Part shown: one piece after another, positions 35,311-48,415 of the stretch
How the letters are laid out: every line of letters starts with the position of its first letter
Position numbering within the stretch: position 1 is the first letter of the stretch
Origin: Cryptomeria japonica
Lineage: Eukaryota; Streptophyta; Pinopsida; Cupressales; Cupressaceae
Length of the DNA: 64,000 nucleotides
NCBI RefSeq assembly: GCF_030272615.1
Contig: NC_081413.1
Coordinates: 162,812,849 to 162,876,848 of the forward strand
Direction of reading: 5' to 3'
Notes under the pieces: generated by a model
Databases searched by the model: none
What the model was told of the DNA's origin: nothing
The model's input: only the letters and a program-made list of their open reading frames with translations
Translations under genes and position numbers: made by a program

Positions 35311-38300
35311 AATCAGAACAACAATATATATTTTAAAGGGACAAAGACAAAAATATATCATAATTAAATTGAATTCTAGGACCTTATCGTGTATTACCAT
35401 ATAACAACAATAAAAGAATTGCACTCACCTAGTATTACAACTTTGATTAGCCAAAAGTTGTAAAATGCATAAGTTCGGTGTCATCCATGTTACATAAATT
35501 TGTACTTGACACCTGAACACCAAATAAATTAGCTACATGTATAAGAATAAAGAAGACATATATACATATAGAAATTTACATATAAAAAGTTCACACAATT
35601 AACACAAACTTACATGCATAAATTTGATTTAACCTAATGTACTATCTGCATCCTCTCTCTTTTGCAATGCGTCTATGATTGCCTCGTGCTCTTCCATTGA
35701 AAGTGTCCATAATACCTTATTAGCAAGTCTCCCTTTGTATCTCTATAATTTGATGTTTGTTGCCACCACCAAATGAGAATAGTGTATACTCTTCTTTTCT
35801 AATTGGTAGTCTTCATAAGCTGGTAAGTCATTCCTTCTTGTTAGGTATTTGTGTAGCCATGTGCCAACTACCACAACAGACCTAACTGGATACTAAAAAA
35901 CCATCATCATCTACTTGATTACATATCAACTTTTTCTTAGGTTCTACACATCTAGCTATCCAATACTTAGTCTACTCATCATTATCCTCAGGTGCAACAA
36001 CAACATACACATGTCTTGGAAAACAAAATTAAGTACATGTAGAAATAAAACCTGTTAGAATTTATAATTCAAATACAATCATCAATTATATGACAATACA
36101 TAAATAACATAATTTAAAATTATAAACAAGAAATTGAATTAAATTACCAGGTTGTATGAGGTTTGAAACACAATCATAATCTTTTGATGAAAATGCATGA
36201 TCTAGGTCTTCATTTCTTCTAACATCTTGATATTGTGTCTCACAAGGTGTTAAATATTTTTGTTGCCATTCTTCAACCTATTCTGTATTCTTGCATTCTT
36301 CCCATTCACCTGCAACACAAAATTGACAAAAACATGCAAGCTCCCTAGTCCATATAGTCCAAGTGTTAGAATTAGAACTCTTAAATGAATGCCATCTAGG
36401 TGACCCATTGATTGTATCACAATCATATCTTGGAAGGATATTCTCCTCATCAACTAGCCAGAAGAAATGTTTGATTGTAGAGTTCTGACTTGAGCCTATG
36501 GATAAAGTTGCACTACACCAATCCACAATTGCACTTGCATTTTTCCAATTTAGCTTTTTCCTTGATTTTGAGTTCCTCTCTTCAAAGGCCTATCTTAACA
36601 CATGCACCAACACCATCATGTTCTTCTTTCCCATGTCTAGCCTAAAAAAAATCCACATGTGTTCGATATTAGTTTTCTTATGTATCCTACTCAACAAATA
36701 AAACATTCTAGCATTCTTGAATTGCCTTGTGCAATTATCTAACCATATCAGATGTTGTGTCATCTGAATTTCTCTCTCCCTCAAATTCTCATAAAACATC
36801 TTAAAGCAATACTGGACAAACTCTGATGAGTGTAATTTATTATCACTCATATAAAAATGGCACTCTCTCAAAATTTTATGTTCCTCTTCTGTACTACCAA
36901 GTGCATGCCTATAGACAATATGAACAAAAATTGCTACTTGCACCAAATTGTAATATTGTGATTGGACCTCATCTTGTGGTGCAAGTGTGTAGTTCTCTAC
37001 AAAGTCAAAGACCAAAAGTATACTACCAACAAGAAATGTATTCTTACATATTCGAAACTGACCATCAAGCCATCTAGAATTTTCAGAGTGTTTAACATAT
37101 TTAGGTATGATCTTACTCTTAAATTCATTCATAAATGCATGAACACTAACTTTTTAAGTAATTAGATCATACCGTCTTCCAACCTTTCCATCCTTCAATG
37201 GATACTCAATAGTTTTAAATCTTTTTCTATCAAGTAATTTTTGTCCAAAATCAATTGAAATATTTTCATGCAAACATTCATCCAAAAATGCAAGATTGCC
37301 ACATATATCACATACACTAGAAACACATGCATTGGAAAGAAAATATTGCTCATTAGGTGGGTTGCAAAACAAAATTGATATAAAATCCTTTATAGTTTCA
37401 AGTGGTACATTTATACCACATTCTTGCAACATTTCATTACTGAGCATGGTAACACATATATATTGAAATACATCATAATGGTAACGAAATTGAACATGAC
37501 TTTTGCAACAACATGTGACTCTTTCCTTGTTAATCCGAACATACCAAGGCTTACACTTTTCAAAAGACCTTTGACTAATGCTAATAGTTAACACCTTATC
37601 ATCCAAAAAAAATTTGTACAATTCAATTTGAGTCATGTCCAAAAGGTGTTTTGCATGTGGATCGCGAATTTTTGACCCAGCTCTTAATTTAAGCACATCT
37701 CTAGCATTAGGTGATACTCTCATATTATCATGCCAGAATTTTACGATGAAAGTTTTGAGTTAACCAGTAAGTTTCATATCAGACCTTGGTAGTCTACCAC
37801 TAAAAGTCCACAAATTGTTTGTCGAATCACTTTCAAAGTTAACTCTTTTCTTTACAGCTCTAGACAAATTTTTTGATGAATATTAAGATATCCACTTATG
37901 TTAGTCATCATTCTTTTATCAAAAGTTGTTTTTCTTACTAAAGTTATTATTATTGCTCCTCGTGCTGCATTCCTATCTTAGAATGACTTTTCTTTCCGAT
38001 TGTATCAAAGGTTATAGCAACAGTCAATACAACTTGTTTTAAAAACTCATCCTTCTTCTTGGGTTTGACATAAAAGCCTAACTTCTTCATCACTTTCCGA
38101 ATTTTAGTCATTTTGAATAGTTATAACATTAATTGACATTAAACCCAAATTTCTTATTATAAAAAAATTGTCTAAACAATCTATTTGCATGTGTCCTAAT
38201 CTGTCTCCATGAAACCAAGCCAGGAAGATTGTCTAGCACATCACTTTTAATTTGAAAATATTCATTCATTTCATTATCATTCAAACATGTTTATTTTTCA

Positions 38301-38560
38301 ATCAGTGTTTCCATGTCTACATCCACATTATTGATTTCAATTTTCAATCAATTTTCAATTTCAATTGGGGCTTAAATTTCAGTTTCAATTTCAGTTTCAA
38401 TTTGAGTTTTACTTTCATTTGGGGTTTGATTTAATGAGTAGTCTGCTTCTACTAAATCACCAATTTATTCATGAGAATAAACATGGGCCTGTGAAGACAT
38501 ACATGTATCCAATAATGGATTAGAAGATGCACCTAACTTTGGTTGTACTAAGTTTCCTCC

Positions 38561-41500
38561 CGATAGTCCTAAAAATAACTGTACAAGAATTTTCATATTT
38601 GAGCCAAAATATTGGTCATTCTGGATTTACTTTGCCCTCTATCAAAGTTCAAGGTCTAGGGTTTAGGGTTTGTGAATTTCTAATTAGGTCTTGTGAAGAA
38701 AGAACCCAAAGCCTGATATGTTCCGTTGTTACCTTTTTCCAACTAAGCCAATGGTTGGTTACTGTTGGTGGGACCATTATAATTCCTAACCATTAAGTAA
38801 TTTTTAGAGGGGCCCTTATTATTTCCTAAGTCTAATAATTTTAATACTTTGGCTGGTTGGTAAAGGAAGGATAGATCTGATGGTTTGTGTTTCCCCGTGG
38901 TTAAAGGTACAAGGAAGATAAAGACCACGACATCAAGAGATGATGCTACATGTCCCTGGCAAAGAGGGGAAAGCTAACAGTTTGACTTTTCAAAACCTCA
39001 TGTTATCGATTCTTAGGAGGTAAACACCAGCTTACTAATGGCCCCATCAATTTGCAGATGTTTCAAATGTATGGTAATGTTATGATTTGGGTGAAATGGT
39101 GCTCAATTTTTAATTTGCAAAGGATGGCGGGCACTATGGTTGCATGGTAAAGTGCGAACATATTTGATGGCCCTTGTATCCTTGGGAAAGAAAATGCAAT
39201 AAGTTTAAGGATTGCAGCATCACGAGATGATGCCACGTGTTTCGGGCTGACCAAGAAGACTGACGGTAGGGCCATTGACAACGTTGGGATAGAAGATGAT
39301 ATGGCACCACTACATCACATGCTTAATGGGTTCACAAGCCACAATGGAAGGTCAATGCTATATTTACCATTAGTGATCGTTTAATTTGCTAGTTTGGGTA
39401 GGATTTACAGTGGAGTTTCAAATTGATTTTTAAAAGGGTCATTAAAGGTATTGGTTGTTGCCCACATGGGAAAGATAGAATGAAAAGAATGAAGGAATGT
39501 CAACTTGGAACAAGATAGTGACAAGTTGGGATGCTTGGATCTCAACTAATTCTAGAGGGACTAATTTGAAGATTTCTATTAAGTCGAGATTGATTAGACA
39601 AGTAAGGACGATGTTTTAGATGCATGAAAGGATTGGGATAACTTCTGACTTAGAGATGAAGGATCACGGGTTCCCCGATGAAATCAAAGATCACCTTTTG
39701 ATAGGGATTCTAAAGTAGAAAATGTACACTCAAGAAAAATAAAATCATAACAAAATTGTTCACACAAGATGAACCTTAGCAAGATGCAGTTGGCTGGTTG
39801 AGTTGAAAGCACCGAAATGATGATTTTTCATGTGAATGAGCATCACCAGGTGAAGTGTTTTGATTGTAAATACAATAGGGTGGTGACTAAATTGGTAGGA
39901 GAGAAAATAATCCTTTTCATTTTCTAAGAGTAGTTCTTTCTTCTGCAAGCAAGATGATGTTTGAGCAAGGTCGTGCATGGAGTTGTTGTATGCTCTATGA
40001 TACCGAGTGGATGTTTTTTCTCTTGTGTGAGTATGTTTATTTTTAGAGGGGTTGTGAAAGTGAGAAGGATTTCCAGAGGGGCATGGAAGCATTTTCTTAT
40101 GAAGAAAGGCCACGCATGACATAGCCTCTACTTCTACTCCGCCACTGCATGGTAGGGGGTTCTAAGAAGGAGCCTTGCAGAGGAATGAAATAAGGACTTG
40201 TTTTGGTGGGGACTGGCAAGCAATCATCTCTATGACTACATGGAAGCTATGACCCCTCCCCAACATATTATGTTTCCCCTTTAGCTCCTCCTTCCACTTT
40301 TTATGATCTCGGGCATGAAGGCTTGAGGTCCTCTTCTAATTTAGAGGAAACTTTTCATCTTGTCGGGACCCAGCATCCCTTTCAAGAAGGGAGACACTTT
40401 GTTGGACAGAACGTAACATCTCACACTCCATCTGAAGGCATCAGGGTGATAATGGCATGGCTCAAGTGGTTTTTCTTCTACCAATTTTCAGTTGAAAATA
40501 TTGATTGACAAGTGCTAGCACTTGGATGTAGAATATCTTTGTAACAGAATTGCATATGGCCTTTAGGGCCTAATTGCTAAGAGTAAATTTGTTGTGGATG
40601 TGTTTCTTTTGGCCTGAAGTTTGTTGCTCCCTTTTATTCTATAAAAAGGGAAATCAAGGCCATTAGACGAGTTCAAATTTGGGGAGTCTTTGGTGGGTTC
40701 ATATTTTCTTGTTCCTTGGAGTTTCCTTGTCTGTTTCCAATAGTGAGTCTAGGTGAAGTGAGAAAGTTGTAAATTCATTTAAAGAGAAAATAAAGAAGCA
40801 TTTTTTTTGTCAAGCTTTGTGTAAGTTTTTGAAGGAGTTATATGTAAATTTCATCCTATGATAGAAGTAGTATTTTGTTAAATAGAAATAAAATTCTTAC
40901 CTATTTCTCTCCATTGTATGATTCTATCATTTTTTTAGTAAAATCAACCAAGGGTTTATTTTATTCAGTGCATTGTTGTGATGTATGTAGCTTTCTATTT
41001 ATGCTTTGGCCCAAGGGGTCAATTAAACTACTTAGATAGAGTTGCAAAATGATAGGGCTTGTGCAGGGATTTTAGATAAGCAATTTGGGCTAGGATTGTA
41101 AATGAGATATATTGTAAGGCAGTATTATCTTAGATCTTATACTATTAGATAAAATTTTGTTACTTTCTAGTTTACATTTTTTATCATCAGGTACCCAATG
41201 GAGTAAGGCACTAATCACTGCTTGTAATTGTCTTTAATAATCAACCTTGTTTTAATTTCACTTATGAATCACTGTAATTTGTTGATTATCAGAATATTTT
41301 TACATTTTCATGTATGTTTGAGTTGTCCCCCCATCTCATGCTCCAGTTAGGTTGAGGATCACTGAAGGATTTTCCATCCTTGAGTATTATCCCTTTCTGT
41401 CAAGCCTTTACCTGAGATTATCTACTTTGTTTTATTGAATCTTTGAGTGTGGTGCAGAGATCAAGAAGTTCATTAAAGGGATTACCCTACCAGGTCGTGC

Positions 41501-41653
41501 AGAGCCCAAAGTGTAGAAGGATTCACAGATCTCTGTCATAGTTGGTCCAAGCCTAGATGATATTGACAATTGGAAGTGGCTTTCCATAGGTATTCAAAGG
41601 AATCAGCTTGGTCTCTGCCTCTCGCAGTGTAAACCCATTTTCAGGACCCAACA
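38561..41653 (+). repeat. 5' LTR of the gag-only element
   Basis: Starts CGATAGTCCTAAAAATAACT (TG changed to CG) and ends ...GGACCCAACA. It aligns along its whole length with 45090-48221. A TATA box lies at about 40639-40648, far from the start, giving a U3 of about 2.1 kb. Confidence 0.9.
40639..40648 (+). promoter_or_regulatory. TATA box of the gag-only element 5' LTR
   Basis: ctataaaaag in a ~50-bp block that is nearly unchanged between the LTRs (second copy at 47203-47212). A classical plant core promoter shape. Confidence 0.6.
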
Positions 41654-41657
41654 AAAA

Positions 41658-41674
41658 TGGCGACTCTGCTGAGG
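41658..41674 (+). other. Primer-binding site, TGGCGACTC type
   Basis: TGGCGACTCTGCTGAGG four bases after the LTR end. In plant Ty3-type elements, TGGCGACTC sites are often assigned to an arginine tRNA (Tat/Ogre-type); that assignment is from memory. A second, similar string (GGTGGCGACTCTGTCAGAG) occurs at 42202-42220. Confidence 0.7.
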
Positions 41675-42520
41675 AATAGTTGTATGCGATCTCTAGAAAA
41701 GAACTGAACTGTAATTATTTTATGTAGTGACCTATCTGAGTGATAGAGTTTTCCATGTCTTTCTGTGATTTATTGGTTTAGCTTTTCTCCCACTTCATAG
41801 GATCAAAATTATTTTTCCTTATAGAGTCATGAGCTTGTTAAGTCCATCCCTTGTCAATTGAGTCAATTCTCATAAATGTTGCCAAAGAATGTATTGTAAT
41901 TCATCTTTCAATGTAAGTTTTGTCTAGATATGTCCATTTTTCATGATTATTTCATAATACCTCACAAGTTGTGAGTGGTGAATTTGAGATCTCTGCACCC
42001 TTGTGCATTATTTGAAGAAGATCTGAGAAGAACCAAAGAATCTTCAATGGAGATAAAGTATATTTGAGATCTTATGATGAAGTACCCTAACAAGTTGAGG
42101 ATGGAATCCATATGATGATAATGAGATGTTGCAGTGCTAGTTTGAAACAAATCTGACTTGTGAAGAAATTGCAATTGTTCAATTTTTTGTCCTCCACAAG
42201 GAGGTGGCGACTCTGTCAGAGATCAATGTTAAAGACTTCAAGAATTGAGGGTGGTGTTTCAAATCCCAAGTTAAAGAAGGTAGCAGCAGCTACAACACTT
42301 CCAGGTGTTTTTATTTTCATGAGTAAAATATATTTTGATGAAAATCATGTAGAAAATATTTCCCTATTAAGTGAGTAAAGCACTAAGGAAGGGAATAGTA
42401 GTGATTGTTTTACATACTTCTATGATACAATTTTCACATTTTGTATTAATTTGGATGAAGTATGTTTTGAGATATGCATTGTAATATTTTAAGATTGTGA
42501 TAAAGGAAAGAAGTGGGGAA

Positions 42521-44788
42521 ATGAATGAAAATATGTATTATGTGCCTGTACTTCCCTATGAAATGTCAGATGTAAATGTGCAAAGTGTGCAACCTCTGTC
42601 AAATCACAACAAAGCTTTCTTTATGGAAAGATATAAGCCATTAAGTTTTAATGGTATCCAAGGTTTCCCAAACCTTGTTCCTATTAAGGTTAGGGAACAT
42701 GTACCAGAATTCAATGGGAAAAGATCAAAATCAACACATCAACATCTGCAGGAGTTTTTTGAATTGATGGGAGATTTTGAGATAAGTCAAGAAGATGTTT
42801 TCATGAAGTTTTTTGTCCAATCTTTGAAGAAAAATGCCAGAGATTGGTTTTCTTATTTGCCAGCATGTTTTGTCTCTTCATGGGATCAACTAAAGGCAAC
42901 ATTCATGGAACAATTTGCCAAGAGAATTAGTCCAAGTTTAGTTATGAAAATATTCATGGGTATTCAGAAGGAAGAGGATGAGCAAGTTCTTGTTTTCAAC
43001 CTTAGATTTTCCAAAACATTGGATGACATTCCTAGCCATTATAGGCCTAATAATGCAGTATGTTTGGTTGTTTACCTAGCTGCATTTGACAATGAAGTGA
43101 GTTATTTGATAAGAGAAAAGGATCCCAAAACCTTGCATCAAGATTATAGGACAACAAAGGACATTGAGAACAACTTGAAATATGGAGTCACTAAGAGTTA
43201 TCTATCTGCAAGGGTATACTATCCCAAGACATTAGATGTCAAAGAAAGGTATGAGCAGAAAGATGAAGATCAATGTCAAAGCAAATGCATCCCCGTTGGT
43301 CACATTAACCTTGTTATAAGAAATGATTTGAAGAAAAATATGAGTGAAGAGAACTTGTCCCAGACAACGGTTATTCCTCATGCTATTCAAGATAAGGTTG
43401 ATGAGAAATTGTATGACATAACTGATACAAAAATAGAGTTAATGTCAATCACTCTACTGTGTGATAGCAGTATTAGTGTTTCTAGTGAGGGGAACACACA
43501 AAAGGTCCATTTGCAATCTTATGGTTCGGATGAACTTAATAGCTTGTATAAAGAGGAATTGAAAAGTTATATATCTGATGAAAATAGTGCTAGTATGCAA
43601 GATTTTGATGACATTAATTCATTCCCACATGAATCAATTATGTATGATGATGAGCACTTGAATGATATGGTGCCACCAATTATAGTTGGTGATGCTATTG
43701 AGGTAGAAAGTTGTATGGTGTGTACCAATGAAGAAGTTGTCCCATTACAAGTCACTTTTAGTATTGTGGATCAAATTGTTTTTTAGTGTTCTCATCACCA
43801 AAATGCCCTTGAACCGGCCTGTATGTTTGAGAGGGATGCAGTTCAAAAGGATCAAATTAGTCATGATAAATTTGTTGAAGCCTATGAGGATCATGACATT
43901 GAGCATTTGTATTGTGAGGATTATAGTGGTGGGAGATGCTTTAATTCAGATTGTGACTCCTTGATTCCTATTGAAAATAAATGTGAAATTAAGATGGGCA
44001 ATGATTTCAATGAAAATTATAATACATTGTTTGATGAGGATGCAAATATAGATCAGTTAGTGCTTTGCAATAATGTTTTTGAGAAGGGTGCTCATACGGT
44101 TCTTAACCCTTTGTATGAAGAAACAATTGAGAGTCTGGACACTATTGCATCAACTTGTAAAATAGATAATTACGAAGATCAAGTTTTGATACCTAAATTG
44201 ATGTTGAATGACAATGATGAGTTTCCTTCTATTGCTGATATTGTTCATATCAAATGGGATTCAGAGCAAGAGGCTAAAGTTTTTATCCGGCTTGATGATT
44301 TGCAGTTACATGAAAGGACCAATTGCGATCCTTTTCCTCCTCTTGATAGCATTTTTCTTATTATGTATAGTGGGAGAGTTGATTATTTTGGGAGTTCTTT
44401 TTTCGATGAGTAGACTAATGTTTTAAACCAAGCTTCTTTTCTCAGTTGTGTACCAAAATATGAGATTTTCTTCTTTCAACTAAATGACATTTTTATAGAG
44501 TGTGATATTGGTTTTAGTCAGGATATATGTTATGTTCAATACAACACATATATGTCGCAAGGTGACCAATATTTTCAATCATTGCATAAGTTTTAGAGTT
44601 TTGATAGTAAGTGTGATGATAATTTTAAGCATTGTAGTTGGAAAAAAAGGGCCAACAGGTTTGGTAAATGGCATTCCAGCTATGTTATTAAATTTCTTTT
44701 AGTACATTCAGAGGAGAACCATGTTTATGACAGAGGGAAACATTGGTTGATTTTGACATATGGAATTGGGCCATCACATGTGGTTTGA
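42521..44788 (+). pseudogene. Gag-like protein of the pol-less element, long acidic C-terminus
   Basis: I take the start at ATG 42521 (MNENMYYVPVLPYEM); an upstream GTG at 42497 is in frame but unlikely. A retrotransposon gag capsid domain covers about residues 60-220 (HVPEFNGKRSKSTHQHLQEF, ARDWFSYLP, SWDQLKATFMEQFA). The remaining ~500 residues are acidic, without a zinc knuckle, protease or RT motif. The frame runs for about 755 codons and is broken only by three TAG codons (43784, 44411, 44594) before the TGA at 44786. The stop pattern and intact frame suggest the protein was maintained until recently. Its role would be particle formation in trans-complementation. Confidence 0.8.
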
Positions 44789-45089
44789 CCTTAAGGCCAT
44801 AAGAAACTTGGGGTAGAGTAATATTTTTTGGCTCTATGCCCAATGGAATAGTTACCTTTTCCCTCTTGAATTCCCTGTTCATGGACAATTTTTGAAGCTC
44901 TAGTTTTCTTAAAGTATTTTTTATCCATGAGCATTAGTTAGGTTTCTTTGGTTTTGTAGTTTCCTTTCTATTGAAGTTGCTATGTCCAGGTAACTTCTTT
45001 TTGGGTCTTCTTTGCAAATGGTTTGCTTCACCAAAGATTCTGGATTCTTGCCTCATTCCTATGAAATGAACGTCCCCAACTAGAACCAC

Positions 45090-48000
45090 TGATAGTCCTA
45101 AAAATAACTACACAAGAATTTTCATATTTGAGCCAAAATATGAATCATTCTGGATTTACTTTTCCCTCTATCAGAGTTCAAGGTCTAGGGTTTAGGGTTT
45201 GTGAATTTTTTTATTAATTCTTGTGAAGAAAGAACCCTAAGCTTGATATGTTTCATTGTTACCTTTTTCCACCTAAGCCAAGGGTCGGTTACGATTGGCG
45301 GGGCCATTATACTTCCTAAGCATTAAGTCATTTTCAGTGGGCCCCTTATAATTTCCTAAGTCTAATATTTTTAATACTTTAGGTAGTGGATAAAGGCAAG
45401 ATAGATATGATGGTTTGTGCTTCCCCATGGTCGAAGGTGCAGGGAAGATAAAGACCGCAACATCACGAGATGATGCCATGTGTCCTCAATAGAGAGGGGC
45501 AAACTAACAGTTTGACTTTTTAAAACCTCATGTTATCAATTCTTAGGAGGTAAAGGTCGACTTACTAATGGCCACATCAATTTGCACATGTTTCAAATGT
45601 ATGGTGATGTTATCATCTAGGCGAAATGGTGCTTTATTTTTAATTTACAAAGGATGGAAAGCACTGTGGTCGCATGGTAAAGTGCAAACATATTTGATGG
45701 CCCTCGTATACTCGGGAGAGAAAATGCTATAAGTTTAAGGACTGCAGCATCATGAGATGATGCCACGTGTCTCATGCTGACCAAGAAGACCGATGATGGG
45801 GCCGTTTATAGCGTTGGGCTAGAAGATGATATGGCATTGCTACATCACATGTTTAATGGGTCCACAAGCCACGATGGAAGGTCAATGCCATATTGACCAT
45901 TAGTGATTGTTTGATTTTCTAGGCTAGGCAAGATTTATAGTGGAGTTTCAAATTGATTTTTAAAAGGGTCATTAAAGGTATTGGTTGTTGCCCACATGGG
46001 AAAGATAGAATGAAAAGAATGCAGGATTGTCGACTCAGAACAAGATAGTGACAAGCTAGGACACTTGGATGTTGATTCATTCCAGAGGGACTAATTTGAA
46101 GATTTCTATTGAGTCAAGATTGATTAGAAAAGTAAGGATGATGTCTCAGAGGAATGAAAGGATTGGGATAACTTCTGAGTTAGAGATGAAGGATCACAGG
46201 TTCCCCGATGAAATCAGAGATCGCCTTTTGACAGGGATTTTGAAGAAAAAAATGTACACTCAAGAAGAATAAAATCAGAACAAAATCACTCACACAAGAT
46301 GAACCTTAGCAGGATGCAGTTGATCTGATAGGCATGATTTATAGATTCCATAGTTGGCAGGTTGAGTTAAAAGCACCGAAATGATGATTTTTCATGTGAA
46401 TGAGCATCACCAAATGAAGTATTTTGATTATAAATACAATAGGGTGGTGACTTAATTGGTAGGAGAGAAAAGAAGCCTTTTCATTTTTTGAGAGCAGTTC
46501 TTTCTTCTACAAGGAAGATGATGTTTGAGCAAGGTCGTGCATGGAGTTGTTGTATGCTTTGTGATACCAGGTGGATGTTTTTTCTCCTGTGTGAGTATGT
46601 TTATTGTCAAAGGGGTTGTGAAAGTGAGAAGGATTTCTAGAGGGGGTGTGAAAGCCTTTTTTGATGAAGAAAGGCCATGTATGGCACAACCTATGCTTCT
46701 ACTCTGCCACTGGATGACAGGGGGTTCTAAGAAGGAGCCCTGCAGAGGAATGAAGGAATGACTTGTTTAGGTGGGGAGTGGTAGCCAATAATCTCCGTGA
46801 CTGCATGGAAGCTATGACCCGTCCCCAACATATTATGTTTCCCCTTTAGCTCCTCCTTCCACTTTTTTTTATCTTGGGCATGAAGGTTGCGGTCCTCTTC
46901 TATTTTAGAGGTGACGTTTCTTCTTGTCAGGATCCAGTATCTCTTCCAAGAAGGGAAATGCCCTATTGGACATAATGTAACATCTCACACTCCATCCGAA
47001 GGCATCAGGGTGATAAAGGCATGGCTCAAGCGGTTTTTCTTCTACCAATTTTCAGTTGAAAATATTGATTCACAGGTGCCAATGCATGGATATAGAATAT
47101 CTTTGTAACAAAATCACATATGGCCTTTAGGGCCTAATTACTGAGAGTAAGTCAGTTGTTGATGTGTGTCTTTTGGCCTAAATCTTGTTGCTCCCTTTTA
47201 TTCTATAAAAAGGGAAATCAAGGCCATTAGATGAGTTCAAATTTGGGGAGTCTTTGGTGGGTTCAAATTTTCTGGTTCCTTGGAGTTTCATTGTCTGTTT
47301 CCAGTAGTGAGTCTAGGTGAAGTGAGCAAGATGTAAAGTCATTTACAGAGCAAATAAAGAAGCATTTTTGTGTCAAGCTTTGTGTAGGTTTTTGAAGGAG
47401 TTATATGTAAATTTCATCATGTGACAAAAGTAGTATTTTGTTAAATAGAAATTAAATTCTGACCTATTTCTCTCCATTGCATGATTCTATCATTTTTTTA
47501 GTAAAATAAACCAAGGATTTATTTTATTCAGTGCATTGTTGTGATGTATGTAGCTTTCCATTTATGCTTAGGCCCAAGGGGTCAATTAAATTGCTTAGAT
47601 AGAGTTGTAAAATGATAGGGCTTGTACAGGGATTTTAAATAAGCAGTTTGGGTTGGGATTGCAAATGAGATATATTGTAAGGCAGTATTATCTTAGATCT
47701 TGTACTATTAGATTAAATTATGTTATGTTTCTAGTTTACATTTTGTATCTTCAAGTACCTAATGGAGTAAGGCACTAATCCCTACTTGTAGTTGTCTTTA
47801 ATAATGAGCCTTGTTTCAATTTCACTGATGAATCGCTGTAATTTTTTTATTATTAGAACATTTTTACATTTTCATGTATGTTTGAGTTTTCACCCCATCT
47901 CATGCTCCAGTTAGGTCAAGGATCACTGAAGGATTTGCCATCCTTGAGTATTCTTCCTTTTTGTCAAGCCTTTACTTGAGATTATCTACTTTGTTTTAGT

Positions 48001-48221
48001 GAATCTTTGAGTGTGATGTAGAGATCAAGAAGTTCACTAACTTAGGGATTACCCTCATGGGTTTTGCAGAGCCCAAAGTGTAGAAGGATTCGCATATCCT
48101 TATCGCAGTTGGTCCAAGCCTGAAGGATATTGACAGTTGGAAGTGGCTTTCCATAGGTATTTAGAGGAATCAGCTTGGTCTTTGGCTCTCGCAATGTAAA
48201 CCCATTTTTCAGGAACCAACA
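45090..48221 (+). repeat. 3' LTR of the gag-only element
   Basis: Starts TGATAGTCCTAAAAATAACT and ends ...GGAACCAACA. Scattered substitutions and small indels against the 5' LTR, about nine matching bases in ten by eye. TATA box at 47203-47212. Confidence 0.9.
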
Positions 48222-48415
48222 CCTTCTTCAACATTTATGGTATCCTCGATGTTCTCGTCTTCTGAAATGATTGTTGAACTTGAAGCTCTAACATTGCTCA
48301 ATTGTTTAATTCTTTCTCTTCTTTCTCATTGACGTTTTTCCTCCTCTCTATTTGATGCAATGTCTTTAGTTGTCAGAACCTTCCTTCACCTCTTTCTGCA
48401 TTGATTTGATCCCAT

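Larger units (their letters stand above)
38561..48221 (+). mobile_element. Long-LTR retrotransposon with a gag-like ORF and no pol (LARD-like)
   Basis: LTRs of 3093 bp (38561-41653) and 3132 bp (45090-48221) enclose a 3.4 kb internal region. A TGGCGACTC-type primer-binding site follows the first LTR. Flanks cctcc (38556-38560) and ccttc (48222-48226) form a 5-bp target duplication with one transition. The only long ORF (42521-44788) has a gag capsid domain and an acidic tail. No protease, RT or integrase motif is visible, so it would need enzymes from another element. It sits inside an exon of the minus-strand transposase-like gene. Confidence 0.88.
35629..48415 (-). pseudogene. Transposase-like gene of an uncharacterised family (minus-strand member), split by an LTR element
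   Basis: Read on the minus strand. It starts at ATG 48415 with a basic N-terminus and runs to 48222. It is interrupted by the LTR element (38561-48221) and continues in the same frame from 38560 down to a stop at 35629. The best-preserved parts are 37723-37154 and 37132-36590. Motifs include a Cys-rich V-T-C-C-C-K-S-H (near 37500), ENYTLAP, QSQYYN, FYMSDN, and WLDNCTRQFKNA where the relative has SDGCAGQFKSA. A single intron (about 36150 to 36018) precedes the C-terminal VVAPEDND region. It aligns throughout with the gene at 57494-60617. Several stops are present. The function is inferred, not shown; the D-G/C-A-G-Q-F-K box resembles an RNase H-fold transposase core. Confidence 0.6.

Noticed and set aside
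39760-40122. 120-residue minus-strand ORF in the LTR of the gag-only element
   Set aside because: It has no domain, is partly broken in the other LTR copy (46507-46689) and lies antisense in a long LTR.
42497-42520. GTG start 24 bases upstream for the gag-like ORF
   Set aside because: GTG initiation is not expected in plants, and an in-frame ATG follows at 42521.
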